Assembly: GCF_004683865.2 (NCBI RefSeq)
Contig: NZ_CP038439.1
Coordinates: forward strand, 2,544,001-2,608,000
Source: Paracoccus liaowanqingii
Lineage (GTDB): Bacteria; Pseudomonadota; Alphaproteobacteria; Rhodobacterales; Rhodobacteraceae
DNA length: 64,000 nt
Reading direction: 5' to 3'
Part shown: positions 45,496 through 54,199 of the stretch, one piece after another
Position numbering within the stretch: position 1 is the first letter of the stretch
Layout of the letters: the number at the start of each line of letters is the position of its first letter
Made by a program: the position numbers and the translations under genes
Notes under the pieces: model-generated
Told to the model about the DNA's origin: nothing
Seen by the model: the letters and a program-made list of their open reading frames with translations, nothing else
The model's database searches: none

Positions 45496-47067
45496 CTATT
45501 GCCCCGAGGCTGCCTGCTTTTCCTTTATCCGCGCCAGCCCCTGCCAGGCCTCGTCCGACTCCGAAAGGCTCAACAATCGGGAATAGCACTCGTGCGCCCG
45601 CCTGTTGTGCCCGCAGGTTTCGGCCAGCTGGCCGCGCTGTTCCCAATATTCGGGGCATTCGGAAAAGAACGCCATATTCGCGTCAAGCAGGCGATAGGCC
45701 TGGGCATAGGCGTTTCGGTCCATGAAGAAACGGCAATGCCGGAGCAGTCCGGACATACGTCCGTCCTTCCTGTCCTTCATTCCAGATGTCACGATGTCGA
45801 TAATCCGGTGGGTATCCTTTTCGGAAACGACAGGGGCGAAGAAGCCGTCATTGTTGAAGGACGGGTCCTTGTCCTCATCGGCGAAATCCATGCCGACGAC
45901 GATCAGACGATAATGGCATCCCGCCGCATGACACAGGGGAATGAAATCGACCCACCGGCTGACCGCCGTCTGATAGGTGGCGATCTCGAAGACATGGGCG
46001 TCCTCGCGGGCGAACAGCATGTTGGTCAGTCCCGCGCTATGCTGACCGATGACGCAATCCGCATCGTTCACGCATTTCACCTGCTCGAGCGGGGACATGT
46101 TCTCGAAATGCACGACTTCGAACCCGAGGGCCGTCAGGGATCGGATCAGTTCCGTCTCGCCCTTCATCACCCGCTTGCGGGCAAGCCCCTCCGCCCGCGC
46201 GGTGTAGATCAGCTTGGACCAGGTCTTCCTGACGGTCGCCTGAGCGCGTTCGACCATCGCCTCGCGGAAGCGGACCAGCGTTTGATCGAATGAGTTCAGC
46301 TGAAGGGTTTTGACCGCATGCGGCTTGGCGTCATAGCCGGTCCAGTTATGCCCTGCGGGCCGGGCGGCCGCGATTTTCCCGTGATGATCGCCGGAAAACT
46401 GATACAGCAGATGTTCGCAGGAGATCGGCATCACGACCGAGGGCACGTCGTCCGCCTCGTTCTGCGAGAAGGCCTTGGCGGAAAGATGCGGCGTGACCAA
46501 GGCGTTGCAATCGGCCACCCACCGTTCGATATAGGGCTCGATCCGCTTGTTCTTCGTCGCGAAGGTGATGTCGTCGAAGGTTTCGGCCAGGGATCCCGCG
46601 ACGAAAGCCTGATGCAGGCTTTCGCTGGTGAAGTGGAAGAAGTTGTGCAGGTTCTTCGCGTCGATCCAGACCGACCGGGCCTGCGCGGTCGTCAGCTTGA
46701 GGGAGCGGGGATCGATGAGCCGGTCGAAGATCGTGACGCTTTCCGGCGCGAACTTCATGTCCTTGCGCAGCTTGTTCCGGGCCCGATGGGCCGCCGCCCC
46801 GTTCAGGACGATCTTGCCCCGGGTGGTGATATAGGTGCCCTTCAGCTTCGGCCGCTGGATCTCCGCCAGAATGGTCCTGACGGAAAATCCCATCACCATG
46901 CGGCGCTGCCAGTAATAATCCGTCAGATGGGCATCGAAAATCTTGCTGCGTCGTTCATTTTCGAGAAGGTTATATGCGGCAATATCCCCAAGCGGAGTTT
47001 CTGTCAGCATATCCTCGGGATATTCCAGAAGCCTTATCCCGCTGTCTTTCGCAAAACTGTGCAGCAT
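45496..47067 (-). CDS. glycosyltransferase family 61 protein with C-terminal TPR-like part
   Basis: The 523-residue protein contains the GT61 (DUF563) pattern: KNLHNFFHFTSESLHQAFV, DQTLVRFREAM, VKCVNDADCVIGQHSAGLTN and MLFAREDAHVFEIATYQ. The C-terminal 100 residues (YAQAYRLLDANMAFFSECPE and RAHECYSRLLSLSES) look like tetratricopeptide repeats. It probably adds a sugar to a surface polymer. Codons are less GC-rich than in the neighbours. The ATG at 47067 follows AAGAGCGGA; an upstream ATG at 47109 adds 14 residues and is less likely. Confidence 0.85.
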   Translation of the reverse strand: MLHSFAKDSGIRLLEYPEDMLTETPLGDIAAYNLLENERRSKIFDAHLTDYYWQRRMVMGFSVRTILAEIQRPKLKGTYITTRGKIVLNGAAAHRARNKLRKDMKFAPESVTIFDRLIDPRSLKLTTAQARSVWIDAKNLHNFFHFTSESLHQAFVAGSLAETFDDITFATKNKRIEPYIERWVADCNALVTPHLSAKAFSQNEADDVPSVVMPISCEHLLYQFSGDHHGKIAAARPAGHNWTGYDAKPHAVKTLQLNSFDQTLVRFREAMVERAQATVRKTWSKLIYTARAEGLARKRVMKGETELIRSLTALGFEVVHFENMSPLEQVKCVNDADCVIGQHSAGLTNMLFAREDAHVFEIATYQTAVSRWVDFIPLCHAAGCHYRLIVVGMDFADEDKDPSFNNDGFFAPVVSEKDTHRIIDIVTSGMKDRKDGRMSGLLRHCRFFMDRNAYAQAYRLLDANMAFFSECPEYWEQRGQLAETCGHNRRAHECYSRLLSLSESDEAWQGLARIKEKQAASGQ

Positions 47068-47351
47068 ATTGTCCGCTCTTTTCTGCTGTCTTGGAACGGG
47101 GGCTAGCATCTTTGCATTGCACCGGCAACCTCAGGTTCGCGTGTAGGGTGCAATGATTAAGGAATAATGAATGGTGCTTCTGACGTGAGCAGAATGACAG
47201 ATCGGCGACGGTTTGATATCCGTAATATAATAATAAACTGTTTGGTATTAATGCCGCCCCCCTTTTTGCGGCGACCCATGCCCGTAAGAAAAGGAGCATG
47301 GCTCCGGGGCGGGGCCGGAATGCCGTCCAGGATCGAACATTGGCGGAAAAC

Positions 47352-47428
47352 TGGCGACCCCGGCAGGAATCGAACCTGCAACCTATTGATTAGAAGTCAA
47401 TTGCTCTATCCAGTTGAGCTACGGGGCC
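47352..47428 (-). tRNA. tRNA-Arg (anticodon TCT)
   Basis: On the minus strand the 5' acceptor GGCCCCG pairs with CGGGGTC (one G-U). The D-arm begins GCTCAACTGG, and the anticodon loop CTTCTAA carries TCT. The T-arm GCAGGTTCGATTCCTGC is perfect, and the 3' end is G-CCA encoded in the DNA. It decodes AGA/AGG arginine codons, rare in this GC-rich genome. Confidence 0.97.
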
Positions 47429-47440
47429 GTCACTGACCCT

Positions 47441-47469
47441 CTCATAGCGCCGGATGGGGCGGCTTTCAA
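47441..47469 (-). promoter_or_regulatory. sigma-70-type promoter for tRNA-Arg
   Basis: On the minus strand TTGAAA (47469-47464) and TATGAG (47446-47441) have a 17-base spacer. Transcription would start about 6 bases before the mature 5' end of the tRNA. Confidence 0.6.
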
Positions 47470-47499
47470 AGCCTTATCGCATGCGGGGGCCGCGCAAGG

Positions 47500-47961
47500 C
47501 TACAGCAGCAGGGTCATGAACACCGAATGCGGGTCGGGGCGATAGCTGGCAAAGGGCGGGCATTCGGTGAAGCCCTCGCGCGCGTAGAGGCCCCGCGCCG
47601 GCGCGAAGCCGGGCTGCACGCCGGTCTCCAGCGACAGGCGCCGGAAGCCGGCCTGCCGCGAATGGGCCAGCAGGTGGCGCAGCAGCATGCGCGACAGGCC
47701 CCGGCCGCGCTGTTCGGCCAGGACATGCATGGACTTCACCTCGGCCTCGGACCGGCCCAGATCCTTGACCGCGCCCATCGCGACCGGCAGGCCCGCATCG
47801 CGGATCACGAAGAAGGCGATGGCCGGATCGGCCAGGGCGGCCCTGGGCAGCGTGTGGACCGAATCGGGGGGCGTGTCGGCATGCATCTCGGCGGTGTGGC
47901 GCTGGAACAGCGGCTCCAGATCCGCGCCAAGCGGGCTTTCCAGATCGATCGTCAGCGTCAT
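47500..47961 (-). CDS. GNAT family N-acetyltransferase
   Basis: The 153-residue protein contains the acetyl-CoA loop EQRGRGLSRMLLRHLLAHSR after VKSMHVLA, then GFRRLSLETGVQPGFAPARG and LYAREGFTECPPFASY, a full GNAT fold. The acceptor is unknown; the sequence is closest to the small ElaA/YjgM-like subgroup. It stands alone between tRNA-Arg and the aminotransferase. Confidence 0.9.
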   Translation of the reverse strand: MTLTIDLESPLGADLEPLFQRHTAEMHADTPPDSVHTLPRAALADPAIAFFVIRDAGLPVAMGAVKDLGRSEAEVKSMHVLAEQRGRGLSRMLLRHLLAHSRQAGFRRLSLETGVQPGFAPARGLYAREGFTECPPFASYRPDPHSVFMTLLL

Positions 47962-48027
47962 CAGGGGCTCTCCGCATAGCCGGGGTCGGCGCTGCGGATT
48001 AGCCCGGCCTGACGCCCGGGTAAAGCG

Positions 48028-49155
48028 TCAGAGCACCTGGTCCAGCACCGGCACCAGCCGCGCCACGGTCCCGTCCACGTCCTGCAGCTTGTCCAACCCG
48101 AAGAGCCCGAGGCGGAAGGTCGAGAACCCCTCGCCCTCGTCCAGCGCCAAGGGCACCCCCGCCGCGATCTGCGTGCCGAGGGCGGCGAAGGCCCGCCCCG
48201 ACTTCACCTCGGGGTCCGAGGTGTAGCTGACCACCACGCCGGGCGCCTGGAACCCCTCGGCCGCGACCGAGCGGATGCCGCGCGCTGCAAGTTCGGTCCG
48301 CACCGCGCGGCCAAGCCGCCACTGCGCCTCGGCGGCATGGGCAAAGCCCATCGCGCGGGTCTCCTCCATCGCGTCGCGCAGGCCCAGAAGCGCGTCGGTG
48401 GGCATAGTCGCGTGATAGGCGTGCCCGCCGTCCTCGTATGCCGCCATGATCGCGCGCCACTTCTTCAGATCCAGCGCAAAGCTGTCGCTGGCGGTCCCGG
48501 CCAGCCGCTCGGCGGCACGCTCGGACAGCATCACCAGCCCGGCGGCGGGCGAGGCCGACCAGCCCTTCTGCGGGGCCGAGATCAGCACGTCGACGCCCGT
48601 GGCCGCCATGTCCACCCAGACCGCCCCCGAAGCGATGCAGTCCAGCACCATCAGCGCGCCCACCTCGTGCGCGGCCTCGGCCAGCGCGGCGATGTAGTCG
48701 TCGGGCAGGATCAGCCCGGCCGAGGTCTCCACATGCGGGGCGAAGACCGCATCGGGCCGCGCGTCGCGGATCTTGGCCACCACCTCGTCAATTGGGGGCG
48801 GCGCATAGGCGGGCTGCGGCTCGTTCCCCTGCGGGCGGGCCATGGCGACCGTCACCTCGCGCGCAAAGCCCCCCGCCTCGAAGATCTGGCTCCAGCGATA
48901 GCTGAACCAGCCGTTCCGCACGATCAGCGCATGGGCGCCCCGGCCGAACTGCCGGGCGACCGATTCCATCGCATAGGTGCCGCCGCCCGGCACGATGGCC
49001 ACCTGGGCCGCGCCATAGACCTCGGCCAGCGTGGCGGACAGGTCGCGCATCACCTGGCCGAAGCGCTGCGACATGTGGTTGAGCGAGCGGTCGGTGAAGA
49101 CGACCGAGAATTCGTCCAGACCCTGCGGGTCGATCTGGGGGCGCTGATGGGGCAT
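48028..49155 (-). CDS. class V aminotransferase (alanine/serine-glyoxylate type)
   Basis: The 375-residue PLP enzyme has PGGGTYAMESVARQFG, PHVETSAGLILPDDYI and the PLP lysine in SAPQKGWSASPAAGLVML, typical of alanine/serine:glyoxylate aminotransferases. I chose the ATG at 49155 (MPHQRPQID). It is divergent from the glutamine amidotransferase operon. The shared context with amine catabolism suggests transamination of an alanine-like or omega-amino product, but the substrate is open. Confidence 0.88.
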   Translation of the reverse strand: MPHQRPQIDPQGLDEFSVVFTDRSLNHMSQRFGQVMRDLSATLAEVYGAAQVAIVPGGGTYAMESVARQFGRGAHALIVRNGWFSYRWSQIFEAGGFAREVTVAMARPQGNEPQPAYAPPPIDEVVAKIRDARPDAVFAPHVETSAGLILPDDYIAALAEAAHEVGALMVLDCIASGAVWVDMAATGVDVLISAPQKGWSASPAAGLVMLSERAAERLAGTASDSFALDLKKWRAIMAAYEDGGHAYHATMPTDALLGLRDAMEETRAMGFAHAAEAQWRLGRAVRTELAARGIRSVAAEGFQAPGVVVSYTSDPEVKSGRAFAALGTQIAAGVPLALDEGEGFSTFRLGLFGLDKLQDVDGTVARLVPVLDQVL

Positions 49156-49302
49156 GGGGCGTCCTTTCGCATCTTTGGGGGGCAGTCTAGACCCGCCGAG
49201 CCCCTGCGGCCAGACCGCCAAAGGGTTGGGTCCGATCCCCCCTTGCAGGCCCCCCCGTGGCGCGACTACCTTTCCCCTGTCCGAACAACATCAAGGGTTT
49301 TC

Positions 49303-50013
49303 ATGCGGATCGGCATCCTTCAATGCGGCCAGTCGCCCGACCAGCTGAAGCAGACCCTGGGCGACTATCCCGACATGTTCGTGCGCCTTCTGGCCGGGCG
49401 CGGCTTCACCTTCCGCACCTGGCATGTCGAGGCGATGATCTTTCCCGACCAGGTGACCGAGGCCGACGGCTGGCTGCTGACCGGATCGCGCCACGGCGCC
49501 TACGAGGATCACCCCTTCATCGCGCCGCTGGAGGAGTTCATCCGCCGCGCCCATGACGCGGGCGTGCCGATGGTGGGGATCTGCTTCGGCCACCAGATCA
49601 TCGCGCAGGCGCTTGGCGGCACGGTCGTCAAGCATCCCGACGGATGGGCGGTGGGCACCCAGGATTACGACTTCGGCGGCCAGCCCGTTCGCCTGAACGC
49701 CTGGCACCAGGATCAGGTCGTGGCCCTGCCCCCGGGCGCCGAGGTGGCCGGGCGCAACGCCTTCTGTCAGAACGCCGCGCTGATCTATGGCGACCGCGCC
49801 TATACCGTGCAGGCGCATCCCGAATTCGACGACGCCTTCGTGCAGGGCCTGATGGACACCCGCGCCAAGGGCGTGGTGCCCGACGCCCTCCTGGACGGTG
49901 CCGCCGCCCGGATGGGCGAGCACAAGGGCGCGGACCTGATCGCCGACCGGATCGAGGCCTTCTTCAAGCAACCCCGCGCGCTGGCGCGCCAAGATGCCCA
50001 AGGTGCCGCATGA
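49303..50013 (+). CDS. type 1 glutamine amidotransferase
   Basis: The 236-residue protein has the class I triad: nucleophile Cys in VGICFGHQIIAQALGG and His-Glu in VQAHPEFDDAF. It begins MRIGILQCGQSPDQLKQTLG, of the GuaA-like lone domain kind, not the PuuD (C26 peptidase) kind. In this operon it could hydrolyse a gamma-glutamyl amide. It overlaps the glutamine synthetase-like gene by 4 bases (ATGA). Confidence 0.9.
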   Translation: MRIGILQCGQSPDQLKQTLGDYPDMFVRLLAGRGFTFRTWHVEAMIFPDQVTEADGWLLTGSRHGAYEDHPFIAPLEEFIRRAHDAGVPMVGICFGHQIIAQALGGTVVKHPDGWAVGTQDYDFGGQPVRLNAWHQDQVVALPPGAEVAGRNAFCQNAALIYGDRAYTVQAHPEFDDAFVQGLMDTRAKGVVPDALLDGAAARMGEHKGADLIADRIEAFFKQPRALARQDAQGAA

Positions 50014-51365
50014 GCGACTGGACCGACAAGCTGCCCGCCGCCGCACGGGCCTTCATGGCGGGCCGGCGCCTGGACGAGGTCGAATGCATCGTGGCCGACA
50101 TCGCGGGCGTCGCGCGCGGCAAGGCCATGCCCGCATCCAAATTCGCCCGGCAGAACCAGTTCTACCTGCCCAACTCGATCTTTTTGCAGACGATCACCGG
50201 CGAATGGGCCGACAACCCCTCGGGCGCCTTCACCGAGCCCGACATGGTGATGGTGCCCGACTACACGACCGCCACCGCTGCCCCCTGGACGGCGGACTGG
50301 ACGATCCAGGTCATCCATGACGCAACCGACCAGCAGGGCAACCCCATGCCCATCGCGCCGCGCAACGTCCTCAAGCGCATCGTGCAGCTCTACGAGGCGA
50401 AGGGCTGGAAGCCCGTCGTCGCGCCCGAGATGGAATTCTTCCTGGTCGCCCGCAACATCGATCCCAACCAGCCGATCATCCCGCCGATGGGCCGCACGGG
50501 GCGCAGGGCGGCCGCCAAGCAGGCCTATTCCATGTCGGCGGTCGACGAATACGGCAAGGTCATCGACGACATCTACGACTTCGCCGAAGCGCAGGGCTTC
50601 GAGATCGACGGCATCCTGCAGGAGGGCGGCGCGGGCCAGGTCGAGATCAACCTGAACCACGGCGACCCGGTGGCCCTGGCCGACGAGATCTTCTACTTCA
50701 AGCGGCTGATCCGCGAGGCGGCGCTGCGCCACGACTGCTTCGCCACCTTCATGGCCAAGCCCATCGAGGGCGAGCCCGGCAGCGCGATGCACATCCATCA
50801 CTCGGTCATCGACCAGGCGACCGGGCAGAACATCTTCTCGGACGAGCGGGGGCGCGAGACGCCGGCCTTCCTGCATTTCATCGCCGGGATGCAGAAGCAC
50901 CTGCCCGCGGCCATCGCGCTGCTGGCGCCCTATGTGAACAGCTATCGCCGCTATGTCCCGGATTTCGCGGCGCCCATCAATCTGGAATGGGGCCGCGACA
51001 ACCGCACCACCGGGCTGCGCGTGCCCATCTCCGGCCCCGAGGCGCGGCGGCTGGAAAACCGGCTGGCCGGGATGGACTGCAACCCCTATCTGGGGATCGC
51101 CGCCAGCCTCGCCTGCGGCTATCTGGGCCTGATCGAGGCGGAAAATCCCCGCGCCGAATGCCTGGGCGACGCCTACATGTCGCGCGACGAGCTGCCCTAC
51201 AACCTGGGCGACGCGCTGGACCTGCTGGTCGAGAACGCGCAGATGCGCGAGGTCCTGGGCGAGGAGTTCTGCGCCGTCTACGAATCCGTCAAGCGCAACG
51301 AATACAAGGAGTTCCTGCAGGTCATCAGCCCGTGGGAACGCGAACACCTGCTGCTGAACGTATGA
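50010..51365 (+). CDS. glutamine synthetase family protein (PuuA-like gamma-glutamylamine ligase)
   Basis: The 451-residue protein has a GS fold: VVAPEMEFFLVARN, GAGQVEINLNHGDPVALAD, MHIHHSVI, NSYRRYVPDFAAPINLEWGR and AASLACGYLGLIEAENPRAE. Members of this subgroup (PuuA, GlnA3/4) join glutamate to an amine such as putrescine, not to ammonia. The ATG overlaps the amidotransferase stop, and the stop overlaps the FAD gene by 4 bases. The amine is unknown. Confidence 0.92.
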   Translation: MSDWTDKLPAAARAFMAGRRLDEVECIVADIAGVARGKAMPASKFARQNQFYLPNSIFLQTITGEWADNPSGAFTEPDMVMVPDYTTATAAPWTADWTIQVIHDATDQQGNPMPIAPRNVLKRIVQLYEAKGWKPVVAPEMEFFLVARNIDPNQPIIPPMGRTGRRAAAKQAYSMSAVDEYGKVIDDIYDFAEAQGFEIDGILQEGGAGQVEINLNHGDPVALADEIFYFKRLIREAALRHDCFATFMAKPIEGEPGSAMHIHHSVIDQATGQNIFSDERGRETPAFLHFIAGMQKHLPAAIALLAPYVNSYRRYVPDFAAPINLEWGRDNRTTGLRVPISGPEARRLENRLAGMDCNPYLGIAASLACGYLGLIEAENPRAECLGDAYMSRDELPYNLGDALDLLVENAQMREVLGEEFCAVYESVKRNEYKEFLQVISPWEREHLLLNV

Positions 51366-52672
51366 ACCTGCTGCATCTGAACGACCGGCCCGGGGCCTAT
51401 CCGCCCAGCCTCTATGCCGCGGACAGCCCGCCGCCCGCCGCCCGCCCGCCCTTGCGGGGCGAGGCGCGGGCCGACGTGGCGGTGATCGGCGCGGGCTATA
51501 CGGGCCTGTCCGCCGCGCTGCATCTGGCGCGGCGCGGGCTGTCGGTCGCGGTGATCGAGGCGCAGCGCGTGGGCTTCGGCGCCTCGGGGCGCAACGGCGG
51601 CCAGATCGGCTCGGGCCAGCGGCAGGAGGTCGACTGGCTGGAGGCGCAGCTGGGCCGCGACACCGCCCGCCGCCTCTGGGATCTGGGCGAGGAGGCCAAG
51701 GCCCTGACCCGCGCGCTGGCCGCCGAGGCCGGCGTGCCGGTCCGCGACGGCATCGCCCATGCCTGCCGCTCGGGCGCCGAGGTCGATCACGCCCGCCACA
51801 TGGCCGACCATCTGGCGCGGCATTACGGCTATGACAAGGTGCAGCCGCTGGACCGCGACGGGCTGGCACGGGCGCTTGGCAGCAGCGCCTATGCCGGGGG
51901 CGATCTGGACCGGGGCGCGGGCCATGTCCAGCCGCTGGCCCTGACGCTTGGCCTCGCGCGCTTGGCCGAGGCCGCAGGCGCCCGCATCCACGAGGGCAGC
52001 GAGGTCACGGGCATCGACCACGCCCCCCACGCGGGCACGCCCAGCACCGTCCGCACGGCAGAGGGCCATGTGACGGCCGATCACGTCATCCTGGCCTGCA
52101 ACGGCTATCTGGGCAGGCTGGACCGGGACATCGCCGCCCGCGTCATGCCGATCAACAACTACATCGTCGCGACCGCGCCCCTGGGCGAGGCCTTCCCCGA
52201 GATCCTGCCCGACCGCATCGCCGCCGCCGACACCAAGTTCGTGGTGAACTACTGGCGGCTGGACGACCGCCGCCGCCTGATCTTCGGCGGCGGCGAGACC
52301 GCGACCTACCGCTTTCCCCGCGACATCGAAGGCGTCGTGCGCCCGCATCTGCTGTCGGTCTATCCGCAGCTGGCGGAGATCCCCCTGACCCATGCCTGGG
52401 GCGGCACGCTGGCCATCACCATGAACCGCATGCCCTGCTTTGCCCGGCCCGCGTCCAACTGCCTGTCGGCCAGCGGCTATTCGGGCCATGGCGTCGCGAT
52501 GGCGACGCTGGCGGGACGGCTGATGGCCGAGGCGGTGGCGGGACAGGCCGAGGGGTTCGACGCCATGGCGGCGGTGCCCACCCGCCCCTTCCCGGGCGGC
52601 GCGGCCTTGCGCGCGCCCCTGCTGGTGGCGGGCATGGCATGGTTCGGGCTGCGCGACAGGCTGGGCTTCTAG
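51362..52672 (+). CDS. FAD-dependent amine oxidoreductase (PuuB/DAO family)
   Basis: The 436-residue protein has a dinucleotide-binding VAVIGAGYTGLSAALHLARR, then RVGFGASGRNGGQIGSGQRQ, and C-terminal SASGYSGHGVAMATLAGRLM, as in gamma-glutamylputrescine oxidase and glycine/D-amino-acid oxidase relatives. It should oxidise the gamma-glutamylated amine made by the neighbour to an aldehyde. It is the last gene of the three-gene unit. Confidence 0.92.
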   Translation: MNLLHLNDRPGAYPPSLYAADSPPPAARPPLRGEARADVAVIGAGYTGLSAALHLARRGLSVAVIEAQRVGFGASGRNGGQIGSGQRQEVDWLEAQLGRDTARRLWDLGEEAKALTRALAAEAGVPVRDGIAHACRSGAEVDHARHMADHLARHYGYDKVQPLDRDGLARALGSSAYAGGDLDRGAGHVQPLALTLGLARLAEAAGARIHEGSEVTGIDHAPHAGTPSTVRTAEGHVTADHVILACNGYLGRLDRDIAARVMPINNYIVATAPLGEAFPEILPDRIAAADTKFVVNYWRLDDRRRLIFGGGETATYRFPRDIEGVVRPHLLSVYPQLAEIPLTHAWGGTLAITMNRMPCFARPASNCLSASGYSGHGVAMATLAGRLMAEAVAGQAEGFDAMAAVPTRPFPGGAALRAPLLVAGMAWFGLRDRLGF

Positions 52673-52687
52673 GCGCCCGACCTCCGA

Positions 52688-53152
52688 TCAGGCGGGCGGC
52701 AGCCCCATCTGCACCATCACCTGACGCCGGATCAGCGCCGAATCCCGGTCGGTGATCCCCAGCAGCCCGGACACGAGGCGGATCAGGCTGTCCTCGTCGG
52801 CGCCGCGCGTGTCATCGGCAAAGGCCACCTCCCACATCGCGGCCAGCACGCCCTGGCGATCCTCCAGCGCGATGCGGTCCTTGATCTGGCGGGTGAAGCG
52901 CACGGTATCGCTGGCCTCAGCCTCCATCGCCTCGGCCTCGGCCCGGCGTTCGGCGGCCTCATGCGGGGTCAGGCCCCGGCGGCAGGCCAGCACCTGGTCG
53001 ATGCGGGCACGTTCGGCATCGTCATAGTGATCGTCGGCGCGGGCCACGCGGACCAGCAGCGCGGCGATGGCCAGCTCTGCATCCTCGGCGCCGAAGGTGT
53101 CGGGCCCGGGCGCATCGCCCATCAGACGGGTCAGAAGATCCTTGAACATCAT
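52688..53152 (-). CDS. TerB family tellurite-resistance-like protein
   Basis: The 154-residue helical protein has AIAALLVRVARADDHYDDAE near the N-terminus and IALEDRQGVLAAMWEVAFAD near the end, the two halves of the TerB (COG4103) domain with several acidic metal-binding sites. Despite the family name, tellurite resistance cannot be inferred. It starts at the double ATG at 53152, right after phzF. Confidence 0.88.
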   Translation of the reverse strand: MMFKDLLTRLMGDAPGPDTFGAEDAELAIAALLVRVARADDHYDDAERARIDQVLACRRGLTPHEAAERRAEAEAMEAEASDTVRFTRQIKDRIALEDRQGVLAAMWEVAFADDTRGADEDSLIRLVSGLLGITDRDSALIRRQVMVQMGLPPA

Positions 53153-54111
53153 GGCAACATGCCCCCTGGCCCGCCCCGGGTCCAGCCCGGCGGCGGCGCG
53201 GCCCCGATCACATCTGCGGCAGCGCGCCCGCGACCCGCCCGCATCGCCCGCTCACGCACCGGGCACACGGATGTGCCCCTCGGCCACCCGCACCGCCCGG
53301 CCCGAGACGCAGACCTGTACCAGGCGCCCCCCGCCACGGTGATGCGCAGGCCCAGCTCGGCCGGGCGTCCCATCTCGACCCCCTGGCGCAGGGACAGCCG
53401 CGTCTCGCCCTCGGCCAGCGCGCCCGCCGCCAGCAGGGCTGCCGCCAGCACCGCCGTGGCTGATCCGGTCGCCGGATCCTCGGGGACGCCATTGGCCGGC
53501 GCGAACATGCGCGCCCGGAAGCCCGCGCCCTCGGGGGCATAGCAATAGAGCTTGGCGATCTCGCCGGTGAGCGCGTCGAAGGCCGCGCCCCGGGGACGCG
53601 CCCCCGCCAGCGCCGCCAGATCGCGCAGCGGCGCGAAGACGAAGCCCGGCCCGGCATGGGCGATGCAGGGCCGGTGCGCGCCAAAGCCCACCTGCACCGC
53701 CTCCAGCCCCAAGCCCGCCGCCACCGCCTCGGGCGCCACCACCTCGGGCGACAGCACCGGCAGCACCGGCGCCGCGAACTCGGCCAGCCCCGCGGCGATC
53801 CGCACCGGGACCGGCCCGGCCTCCTCCTCCAGCACCAGCGCCCCGTCCGCCCCGCCTGCCAGATGCAGCGCGCAGCCGATGGTCGGATGGCCCGCGAAGG
53901 GGATCTCGGCCAGGGGCAGGAAGATCCGCACCCGCGCCGCATGGGCCGGATCGCGCGGCGCCATCACGAAGATCGTCTCGGACAGGTTGAACTGCCGCGC
54001 GATCGCCTGCATCTGCACGCCGCTCAGGGCATCCGCCCCCATCACCACCGCTAGCGGATTGCCCGAGAAGGCCCGGTCGGTGAACACGTCGTAGACGAAG
54101 AACTCCAGCAT
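53149..54111 (-). CDS. PhzF family protein, apparent frameshift near the C-terminus
   Basis: The reading frame as written gives 320 residues. Residues 1-255 are a good PhzF (phenazine biosynthesis/isomerase fold) domain: FSGNPLAVVMGADAL, the catalytic Glu in FNLSETIFVMAP, FAGHPTIGCALHL and EDPATGSATAV. After VAGG at about residue 262 the sequence becomes improbable. One base away, the frame reads LVQVCVSGRAVRVAEGHIRV and stops at 53252, the expected end of the family. The switch is at the C6 tract 53327-53332. The true gene is probably 53252-54111. It may be inactive or a sequencing error. Confidence 0.8.
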   Translation of the reverse strand: MLEFFVYDVFTDRAFSGNPLAVVMGADALSGVQMQAIARQFNLSETIFVMAPRDPAHAARVRIFLPLAEIPFAGHPTIGCALHLAGGADGALVLEEEAGPVPVRIAAGLAEFAAPVLPVLSPEVVAPEAVAAGLGLEAVQVGFGAHRPCIAHAGPGFVFAPLRDLAALAGARPRGAAFDALTGEIAKLYCYAPEGAGFRARMFAPANGVPEDPATGSATAVLAAALLAAGALAEGETRLSLRQGVEMGRPAELGLRITVAGGAWYRSASRAGRCGWPRGTSVCPVRERAMRAGRGRAAADVIGAAPPPGWTRGGPGGMLP

Positions 54112-54117
54112 GCCGCC

Positions 54118-54180
54118 CTTTCATCTTGGCCCAAATATCCCCGGGGGAGTCGCCGCCAGGCGACGGGGGCGGGAGCCCCC
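54118..54180 (-). repeat. GATATTT-family intergenic repeat, copy 3
   Basis: On the minus strand: a G/C hairpin with GTCGCC/GGCGAC, then CCCCGGGGATATTTGGGCC and AAGATGAAAG. It lies between ppk2 and phzF, and the AAAGG end lies 5-9 bases before the phzF ATG, so it also gives the ribosome-binding site. Confidence 0.7.
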
Positions 54181-54199
54181 TTCCCCCCGGCCCCGCCCG

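Noticed and set aside
47110..47352. Integration (att) site of a mobile element at the tRNA-Arg
   Set aside because: No copy of the tRNA 3' end and no integrase gene were found in the window.
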